From assembly GCA_027081065.1 (NCBI GenBank), contig JALWLW010000040.1, positions 1 through 20,579 of the forward strand: a DNA stretch of 20,579 nt, written 5' to 3'. This document shows positions 15,681 through 20,579 of this stretch, one piece after another. Every line of letters begins with the position of its first letter. The first letter of the stretch is position 1. A program made the position numbers and the translations under genes. Source of the stretch: Campylobacteraceae bacterium. GTDB lineage: Bacteria; Campylobacterota; Campylobacteria; Campylobacterales; Sulfurovaceae. Below the pieces are notes generated by a model, which was given only the letters and a program-made list of their open reading frames with translations, ran no database searches and was not told the DNA's origin.

Positions 15681-17273
15681 ATGTTAAAATTAATTATGAG
15701 TAAAAATAATCATAGTGGTACACTTCCACCAAAAACACAAATTATTCAAAAAAAGAAAAAAACTATTGTCAACCATCTAACTTGTGCCACACTGGATGGT
15801 CTGTCTGCCAAAATGATTGAAGTAGAAGCGACCTTCACAAAAGGCTTACCTGGATTTGCTGTCGTAGGCTTAGCTTCTTCTGACATACAAGAGGCAAAAG
15901 AGCGTGTAAAATCAGCTTTATTAACCAATGACTTTATTTTTCCTCCTTTAAAAATAACCGTAAACTTAAGCCCCTCTGATATTAAGAAATCAGGCACACA
16001 TTTTGATCTCTCTATAGCCCTACTTAATGCTTTACACAAAGAGGAGATTAATGAAGAAAAATTATTTGTATTTGGTGAATTAGGACTTGATGGAAAAGTA
16101 AAATCTAGCTCAACACTTTTTCCCATCATCCTCTCTTTAAAAGAGCAAAACTTACTAGAACGTGCCATTGTTCCTAAGTCTGCAATGGAATATTTAAGCC
16201 ACATCGCTGGAGTAGACTTTATTCCTGTAGAAACACTTTCTGAAGCCATTAAACTCATTAAAGACAAAGCGTTTAAAGCATCAAGTAGACAATTTAACTA
16301 TGATGCTAATAGATTAGAAATAGCCAATGACTTTTTTTATGATTGTACTGAAATATCTGCTGATTTTTCCGAGGTTAAAGGACAAAATATTGCTAAAAGA
16401 GCAGCACTTATAGCAGCTGCTGGTATGCATAACTTCTTGATGGAAGGCAACCCTGGTTGTGGTAAAAGCATGATAGCTAAACGCCTTAAAGACATTTTAC
16501 CTCCTTTACTAGAAAGTGAAATGCTTACCATTGCAAAACATCAATTTTTAGATGGACACATCCCTGACTTTAAAGCAAAACGTCCCATGCGTTCCCCTCA
16601 CCATACAGCAACTTCAGCCTCAATTTTTGGTGGTGGCTCACATAAAGCACGTATTGGTGAAGTCGCATTAGCACACAATGGCATACTATTTTTTGATGAA
16701 CTTCCACATTTTTCAAAAAATATTTTAGAAGCCCTACGTGAACCTTTACAAGATAAAAAAGTAAATATTTCACGAGTTAATTCAAAAATTGAATATGAGG
16801 CTGACCTTATGTTCGTAGCAGCCATGAACCCCTGTCCTTGTGGAAATGCTTTGTCTAAGAAAAAATCGTGCCGTTGCTCAGAACAAGAGGTAAAAAGATA
16901 TAAGAACAGACTCTCTGACCCATTTTTAGACAGAATAGACCTTTTTGTAGTCATGCAAGAGATTAATTTAAATGACAAGATGGATTATGATTCTACAGAG
17001 CTAAAAATCATGGTTAATAGTGCTTTTAAAATGCAAAAACAACGAGGTCAAAAAAACTTAAACGGTAAGCTACAAGAAAAAGAGGTAGAGAAGTTTTGTC
17101 AACTAACTCAAGAGGGAGAAAAAATTCTTTTTTCAGCCATTGAACGATTCGCTCTTTCACATAGAAGTATCAATTCTATTAAAAAAGTTGCCCGTACCAT
17201 TGCAGACTTGGAAAGTAGTGTTCAGATAGAGAAGAAACACTTACTTGAAGCACTCTCTTATAGAAAACGATGA
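15681..17273 (+). CDS. comM: ComM/YifB family Mg-chelatase-like AAA+ ATPase
   Basis: Hexameric helicase known in Vibrio and others to promote branch migration while transforming DNA is integrated into the chromosome. It has 530 residues. The N-terminal Lon-like ChlI domain runs from about 31 (HLTCATLDGLSAKMIEVE) to 190. The AAA+ core has Walker A GNPGCGKS (256-263), RPMRSPHHT (301-309) and Walker B ILFFDE (335-340). A cysteine cluster CPC..CRC lies at 385-399. The C-terminal helical part has LSHRSINSIKKVARTI. The first about 30 residues (lysine-rich) precede the usual family start. Neither ATG (15681 or 15696) has a good ribosome site, so the exact start is uncertain. Confidence 0.93.
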   Translation: MLKLIMSKNNHSGTLPPKTQIIQKKKKTIVNHLTCATLDGLSAKMIEVEATFTKGLPGFAVVGLASSDIQEAKERVKSALLTNDFIFPPLKITVNLSPSDIKKSGTHFDLSIALLNALHKEEINEEKLFVFGELGLDGKVKSSSTLFPIILSLKEQNLLERAIVPKSAMEYLSHIAGVDFIPVETLSEAIKLIKDKAFKASSRQFNYDANRLEIANDFFYDCTEISADFSEVKGQNIAKRAALIAAAGMHNFLMEGNPGCGKSMIAKRLKDILPPLLESEMLTIAKHQFLDGHIPDFKAKRPMRSPHHTATSASIFGGGSHKARIGEVALAHNGILFFDELPHFSKNILEALREPLQDKKVNISRVNSKIEYEADLMFVAAMNPCPCGNALSKKKSCRCSEQEVKRYKNRLSDPFLDRIDLFVVMQEINLNDKMDYDSTELKIMVNSAFKMQKQRGQKNLNGKLQEKEVEKFCQLTQEGEKILFSAIERFALSHRSINSIKKVARTIADLESSVQIEKKHLLEALSYRKR

Positions 17274-17328
17274 AATTTCACAACTATAACACAATCCTTC
17301 ACTAAGATATTTAAAAAAGGACTGTGTG

Positions 17329-17886
17329 ATGATTGGCTTCAAAAAAAAATTACTCTTTATATTTATATTTTTATTCACAGCTTGTGGTGGACAAGAAAAT
17401 CGTATTGACTCAAGCCGTGGATTTGATATGTGGGAGTACATGACTTCTGCTTCAAGCTATGACGTAGAATATGATATTTATGAAAATGGTTTAAAAGTCG
17501 ATTACTATAGAGAAACACACAAACAATATGGTAGTGAATATGAAAGAATAAGTAATGGTGGAACAACCACACTATTTTTAAATGCCGATCGCATTCTCAT
17601 GGATGACCCAAATGGTAGAACCAGTATTATTAGATTTCTTCACTTAGGAGACAGTGGTATTTTTCAATCCTCTTCCATTGAACTTTGTAGTCTTGAACGT
17701 TTTTATGAAAACTATCATAATAAAGGTCATGATTTTTACAATGTCCTTCAAGTAGTATGTACCTCCAAAAATGGTATTTATCAAGAGTTTTATTATGCCT
17801 ATAATGAAGGTATAGTCCGTATTTATGAGGAAGATCATGGCAACACAACAGAGTATGCAAAAATATCAGAACGAGAAATATTTTAA
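17329..17886 (+). CDS. putative lipoprotein of unknown function
   Basis: I do not recognise this protein. It has 185 residues from the ATG at 17329; a GTG directly before it is in frame. The signal peptide is MIGFKKKLLFIFIFLFTAC with a lipobox (FTAC), so C19 is the expected lipidated residue. The mature part is rich in Tyr, Glu, Asp and Asn and in predicted short beta-strands, with few features. Two further cysteines (SIELCSLE, VVCTSK) could form a disulphide. AAGGA lies 7 bases ahead of the ATG within an inverted repeat (17289-17327) that could hide it. The gene is 55 bases after comM and ends before the tRNA promoter. It may be lineage-specific. Confidence 0.75.
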   Translation: MIGFKKKLLFIFIFLFTACGGQENRIDSSRGFDMWEYMTSASSYDVEYDIYENGLKVDYYRETHKQYGSEYERISNGGTTTLFLNADRILMDDPNGRTSIIRFLHLGDSGIFQSSSIELCSLERFYENYHNKGHDFYNVLQVVCTSKNGIYQEFYYAYNEGIVRIYEEDHGNTTEYAKISEREIF

Positions 17887-17903
17887 ATATTTTATAATAA
17901 CGC

Positions 17904-17932
17904 TTGACATCTAAAAACTTTTTGCCTATAAT
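17904..17932 (+). promoter_or_regulatory. consensus sigma-70 promoter of the tRNA operon
   Basis: TTGACA (17904-17909), exactly 17 bases, TATAAT (17927-17932): a perfect consensus. Transcription should start near 17939, about 35 bases before tRNA-Pro. A full -35 is unusual in this phylum and fits strong stable-RNA expression. Confidence 0.9.
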
Positions 17933-17973
17933 TGCATTCCTTTTTCAGATAGAGTTTATCTGTTAAATACTTA

Positions 17974-18050
17974 CGGAGTGTAGCGCAGTCTGGTAGCGCA
18001 CCTGGTTTGGGACCAGGGGGTCGAAGGTTCGAGTCCTTTCACTCCGACCA
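17974..18050 (+). tRNA. tRNA-Pro(UGG)
   Basis: 77 bases with a full cloverleaf. The acceptor CGGAGTG pairs with CACTCCG. The anticodon stem CCTGG/CCAGG holds loop TTTGGGA, giving anticodon TGG. The T arm contains GGTTCGAGTCC. CCA is encoded. First gene of the tRNA operon. Confidence 0.97.
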
Positions 18051-18095
18051 CTTAGATATTTAAATTTTCAATATAATAGTTAAATTAACGATTAT

Positions 18096-18172
18096 GGTAG
18101 GCGTAGTTCAGTTGGTAGAGCACCTGTTTGTGGCACAGGTTGTCGCGGGTTCGAGCCCCGTCGCCTACCCCA
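18096..18172 (+). tRNA. tRNA-His(GUG)
   Basis: The anticodon stem CCTGT/ACAGG holds loop TTGTGGC, giving anticodon GTG. The acceptor GTAGGCG pairs with CGCCTAC. The extra G at 18096 pairs with discriminator C, the histidine identity pair. CCA is encoded. Confidence 0.97.
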
Positions 18173-18209
18173 TATTAATTAAGTAGTTAACCAACCCAAC
18201 TATACAGAA

Positions 18210-18286
18210 GCGCTTGTGGCTCAATTGGATAGAGCATCAGACTTCGGATCTGAGGGTTAGAGGTTCGAGTCCTCTCAGGCGTACCA
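18210..18286 (+). tRNA. tRNA-Arg(UCG)
   Basis: 77 bases. The anticodon stem TCAGA/TCTGA holds loop CTTCGGA, giving anticodon TCG. The acceptor GCGCTTG pairs with CAGGCGT through two G-U pairs. CCA is encoded. Confidence 0.96.
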
Positions 18287-18320
18287 CTTAAGAAAGTTAA
18301 TTTTATTATTATATTTATGT

Positions 18321-18397
18321 GCACTCATAGCTCAGCTGGATAGAGCATCGCCCTTCTAAGGCGAGGGTCTTAGGTTCGAATCCTAATGGGTGTACCA
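18321..18397 (+). tRNA. tRNA-Arg(UCU)
   Basis: 77 bases. The anticodon stem TCGCC/GGCGA holds loop CTTCTAA, giving anticodon TCT. The acceptor GCACTCA pairs with TGGGTGT. CCA is encoded. It ends four bases before tRNA-Leu. Confidence 0.96.
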
Positions 18398-18401
18398 CTA
18401 T

Positions 18402-18486
18402 GCGGATGTGGTGAAATTGGTATACACGCCAGACTTAGGATCTGGTGCTTCACGGCGTGGAGGTTCGAGTCCTCTCATCCGCACCA
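18402..18486 (+). tRNA. tRNA-Leu(UAG)
   Basis: 85 bases, with the long variable arm of a class II tRNA. The anticodon stem CCAGA/TCTGG holds loop CTTAGGA, giving anticodon TAG. The acceptor GCGGATG pairs with CATCCGC and CCA is encoded. A T-run (CTTTTTT) follows at once and may end the operon. As the last gene before an integrase, its 3' end is the likely attachment site. Confidence 0.97.
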
Positions 18487-18558
18487 CTTTTTTAATTCTT
18501 TTTCCCATAAAATAGCACCTTTAAGCACTTCCAAACTGTATCTTAGTTCTTTTAGATG

Positions 18559-18600
18559 TATAATAATGGAAATTAAACGGACACCCAATAGGACACCCAG
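18559..18600 (+). promoter_or_regulatory. integrase leader: -10 and paired GGACACCCA repeats
   Basis: TATAAT at 18559-18564 could start the integrase transcript. Its leader holds two direct copies of GGACACCCA, at 18579-18587 and 18591-18599, spaced 12 bases (just over one helical turn). Side-by-side repeats between a tRNA attachment site and an integrase gene fit arm-type or excisionase binding sites, but that role is inferred. Confidence 0.4.
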
Positions 18601-18629
18601 TTTATTACCCTACTTCTAAAGGCTAGATA

Positions 18630-19796
18630 ATGGCTATAAATGCAAAAGATTATAAGACCACAAAAGAACAAAACATCAAAGTACATAAAAAAGATATTAG
18701 ACTCTTTTTGTTTGATTTTAGAATTAATCATAAACGATATAGAAAAAACTTCAAAGTAAAAGCAACCAATCATACACCCTCACAAATGTTAAAGACTGCT
18801 AGAACCCAGTTAGATATTATGAAAGATGAAATTAATAACGGAACTTATGGTAATGACCTCATTACATTAGATAATCTTTTTATAGAATACATGAAAACCC
18901 AACCACTTACAGACTGGACGCACAAGAAGACACACATCTATGATTTATACTTAGGCAATAGTAATCTTAGCAATATGACTAAAGAACCCACAGAAGCCAT
19001 TATAAACAAGCGTAGAAGCTTTAATTTAAGCAAAATAGGACATAAAGCCATAGGTAGCATTAAAGAGAATGATATCATGCTTATAATCTCTAAAATGGAG
19101 AAAGAGCATAACTTATCACCAAGAACACAAAAAAGTATACTGGAAGTGCTTAACCCTCTTTTTGATTTTGCTATAAGAAACAAATACTTAAGCGAAAGCC
19201 CAACACAACACATAAGAATTAAAATTCCATCTCAAAAGAAAATAGTTGTAAATGCCACAGAACTTTTTCGCCGTGTCTATGTTGGTATCATAGAATATTA
19301 TCATGAAGAGCCATTTTATAAAGCTTTATTTCTTTTTGGGTTTACTGGTCGAAGAAAATCAGAGATACTTAACTTAAGATGGGAAAACATAGATTTTACA
19401 AATAACTACTACTGGATAGAAGATACAAAGAACGGTGATAAGCAACAATACAAACTAGACCTATTAATCAAAAATACATTACTGGAACTACTTGACGATA
19501 AAATAGGGCTTGTTTTTAAAAGTCCAATTACTGGAAAAAAAATAATTAATCTTGATAGACAAATAAACCAACTTAGAAAATATACAAAAATAGAAAACTT
19601 AACACTTCACTACATGAGAAACATTTTAGTAAGTGCTTTAGCTGAACAAGGAACAGAGGGAATAACCCTAAGTGGAATACTAGGGCATAAAGACATTAAC
19701 ACCATCAATAAATATTTATCTAACTCAACCATGAAGAGCAGTATAAAAGGTTTAGAAACCATTGATAAGATTTTAGAAGCTGAAATAATAGAGTAA
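18630..19796 (+). CDS. tyrosine recombinase / integrase
   Basis: Site-specific recombinase, probably of the mobile element inserted at tRNA-Leu. It has 388 residues. An N-terminal arm-binding region (about 20-75) has a strand-rich DIRLFLFDFRINHKRYRKNF, followed by a SAM-like core-binding domain at about 80-195. The catalytic domain carries R242 (FTGRRKSEILNLRW), probably K267 (DTKNGD), H327 and R330 (HYMRN), H353 (LGHKD) and the nucleophile Y362 (NKYL). The full set is present, so it looks active. AAAGG lies 8 bases ahead of the ATG. It points away from the tRNA into the element. Confidence 0.93.
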   Translation: MAINAKDYKTTKEQNIKVHKKDIRLFLFDFRINHKRYRKNFKVKATNHTPSQMLKTARTQLDIMKDEINNGTYGNDLITLDNLFIEYMKTQPLTDWTHKKTHIYDLYLGNSNLSNMTKEPTEAIINKRRSFNLSKIGHKAIGSIKENDIMLIISKMEKEHNLSPRTQKSILEVLNPLFDFAIRNKYLSESPTQHIRIKIPSQKKIVVNATELFRRVYVGIIEYYHEEPFYKALFLFGFTGRRKSEILNLRWENIDFTNNYYWIEDTKNGDKQQYKLDLLIKNTLLELLDDKIGLVFKSPITGKKIINLDRQINQLRKYTKIENLTLHYMRNILVSALAEQGTEGITLSGILGHKDINTINKYLSNSTMKSSIKGLETIDKILEAEIIE

Positions 19797-19811
19797 TCCA
19801 TTTTATATAAA

Positions 19812-19833
19812 AACACAATCTTTGTGTTATAAT
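19812..19833 (+). promoter_or_regulatory. toxin-antitoxin promoter with operator palindrome
   Basis: AACACAA, TCT and TTGTGTT form a perfect inverted repeat (19812-19828) whose last base is the first base of TATAAT (19828-19833). RHH antitoxins such as DinJ bind palindromes over their own -10, so this is the likely autoregulatory operator. It lies 29 bases before the antitoxin start. It might also help end the integrase transcript, but no T-run follows. Confidence 0.6.
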
Positions 19834-19861
19834 AGTAAATAACCAATTAAAGGAGATGATT

Positions 19862-20116
19862 ATGTTATCAGTTCAACAAAAAAGCAGAACTAACATTTAT
19901 CTTGATGTTAATATCAAAGACCAAGCAAAAGAGATTTTTAATCAGTATGGCTTAAGCCTTAGTCAAGCAGTTAATATTTTTTTAACTCAATCTGTTTTAA
20001 ATAGGGGAATACCTTTTAATGTGAAAATTCCTAATGATGAAACTTTACAAGCAATGAAAGACGTAGAGACTGGCGAAAACTATGAAGATATTACTCTTGA
20101 AGACTTGAAAAAATAG
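19862..20116 (+). CDS. RelB/DinJ family antitoxin
   Basis: Antitoxin and autorepressor partner of the YafQ-like toxin that follows. It has 84 residues. A ribbon-helix-helix domain at about 9-50 has strand TNIYLDV and helices KDQAKEIFNQYG and SLSQAVNIFLTQSV, closing with NRGIPFNVK, a hallmark of DinJ. The acidic C-terminal part (about 56-84) should wrap the toxin. An ATG at 19856 is in frame, but GGAG touches it, so I use 19862, where spacing is 6 bases. The toxin gene starts two bases after its stop. Confidence 0.9.
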   Translation: MLSVQQKSRTNIYLDVNIKDQAKEIFNQYGLSLSQAVNIFLTQSVLNRGIPFNVKIPNDETLQAMKDVETGENYEDITLEDLKK

Positions 20117-20118
20117 TT

Positions 20119-20391
20119 ATGCAAATAAAAAGACATAAATTTTTTAGAAAAGATGAGTTAAAAGCAAAACTCACAGATGAACAGTATAAAAAGCGTATAG
20201 AGTATTTATCTTTAATCCTAAATAATGAACCTTTACCAAGTGAAGCACTAGACCACCCCTTAACTGGTGAGTATAAAGGTTTTAGAGAATTTCATCTTAC
20301 TGGTGATATGTTAATAATCTATACTGTAAAAGATGACATTCTTTATCTTCAACGAATAGGCACACATAACCAACTATTCAAAAAGTACTAA
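20119..20391 (+). CDS. YafQ family mRNA interferase toxin
   Basis: RelE-superfamily endoribonuclease that cleaves mRNA on the ribosome. It has 90 residues. The residues important in E. coli YafQ (H50, H63, D67, H87, F91, as I recall) appear here at a constant offset of four: H46 (DHPL), H59 (FHLTGD), D63, H83 (GTHNQLF) and F87. The toxin therefore looks intact. It is translated with the antitoxin two bases upstream. Typical role: stabilisation of a mobile element or stress response. Confidence 0.92.
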   Translation: MQIKRHKFFRKDELKAKLTDEQYKKRIEYLSLILNNEPLPSEALDHPLTGEYKGFREFHLTGDMLIIYTVKDDILYLQRIGTHNQLFKKY

Positions 20392-20414
20392 TTCTAACAA
20401 AATATTAAAAATCC

Positions 20415-20448
20415 AAAACCTTATAAACTACACATTTTATAAGGTTTT
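20415..20448. terminator. bidirectional hairpin after the toxin gene
   Basis: AAAACCTTATAAA and TTTATAAGGTTTT form a perfect 13-bp inverted repeat with an 8-base loop. The A-run and T-run ends fit a terminator acting in both directions. The same arm sequences recur at 20495-20540, so it may instead be part of a binding-site cluster. Confidence 0.5.
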
Positions 20449-20486
20449 ACTATTTTATGGGCTTTTCTTAGTTCCTTTCAGTTCTT

Positions 20487-20540
20487 TATAATACAAAACC
20501 TTATAAAATACCCTATAAACATATTAAATTATAAGGTTTT
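20487..20540 (+). repeat. second copy of the TTATAAGG inverted repeat, with promoter, ahead of the edge gene
   Basis: AAAACCTTATAAA (20495-20507) and TTATAAGGTTTT (20529-20540) repeat the arms of the preceding hairpin with a 21-base spacer that holds a further near-copy (CCCTATAAA). TATAAT at 20487-20492 would start transcription at the left arm. The right arm contains AAGG, the only ribosome site for the gene at 20544. Confidence 0.55.
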
Positions 20541-20543
20541 AAG

Positions 20544-20579
20544 ATGGCGAAACACATTAAACGAATTAAAGAGAATGTA
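20544..20579 (+). CDS. 5' end of an unidentified gene cut by the window edge
   Basis: ATG with AAGG 7 bases upstream, open for the 12 codons that remain (MAKHIKRIKENV). Basic and probably helical. Too short to identify. Its leader is made of the inverted repeats described before it, so it may be autoregulated or translation-controlled. Confidence 0.5.
   Translation, partial: MAKHIKRIKENV

Noticed and set aside
18386..18619. Open frame across tRNA-Leu into the integrase leader
   Set aside because: It reads through the end of one tRNA, a whole second tRNA and the GGACACCCA repeats, with no ribosome site.

Overview
The window looks like a Campylobacterota (Epsilonproteobacteria) chromosome. 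It is AT-rich. The products resemble Helicobacter, Campylobacter and Sulfurimonas/Sulfurovum proteins: a NrdA with a long insert and a CxxC tail, a PurB of the 442-residue type, and an RNase J with a long low-complexity N-terminus. The grouping of an RluA-type synthase, rlmN, a small hydrophobic protein, rsmA and rnj matches, from memory, the origin-proximal Cj1709-Cj1714 region of C. jejuni. I cannot name the genus from the sequence alone.

Left part (1-10.9 kb): housekeeping genes of nucleotide and RNA metabolism. On the minus strand are nrdA, purB, rlmN with an untracked 32-residue membrane protein behind it, and hisF coupled to a nucleoside-phosphorylase-like gene. On the plus strand are an RluA-family pseudouridine synthase and an rsmA-rnj pair that overlaps by 71 bases. 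Two exact 16-bp copies of the ParB-binding parS palindrome lie inside two of these genes, 1.8 kb apart. This suggests that the region belongs to the chromosome centromere near oriC. A short palindromic sequence family also recurs in three gaps between genes.

Middle part (10.9-17.9 kb): an operon of a membrane-anchored OmpA-domain protein and a membrane-anchored helix-hairpin-helix protein. It converges, across a perfect hairpin, on a minus-strand unit of a GspF/PilC-type protein, an RDD membrane protein and an MFS transporter. comM diverges from the gspF-like gene, so two genes with possible DNA-uptake roles lie back to back. An orphan lipoprotein gene follows comM.

Right part (17.9-20.6 kb): a five-gene tRNA operon (Pro-UGG, His-GUG, Arg-UCG, Arg-UCU, Leu-UAG) behind a consensus TTGACA-17-TATAAT promoter. 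A tyrosine recombinase starts 143 bp after tRNA-Leu, followed by a DinJ/YafQ toxin-antitoxin pair and a cluster of inverted repeats leading into a gene cut by the window edge. This is the likely left edge of an integrated element whose other end lies outside the window.

I found no CRISPR array, rRNA or insertion sequence. I also saw no multi-gene system that is clearly new. The most noteworthy items are the parS pair, the dispersed palindromes, the repeats at the right edge, and small or unusual proteins in otherwise standard regions.
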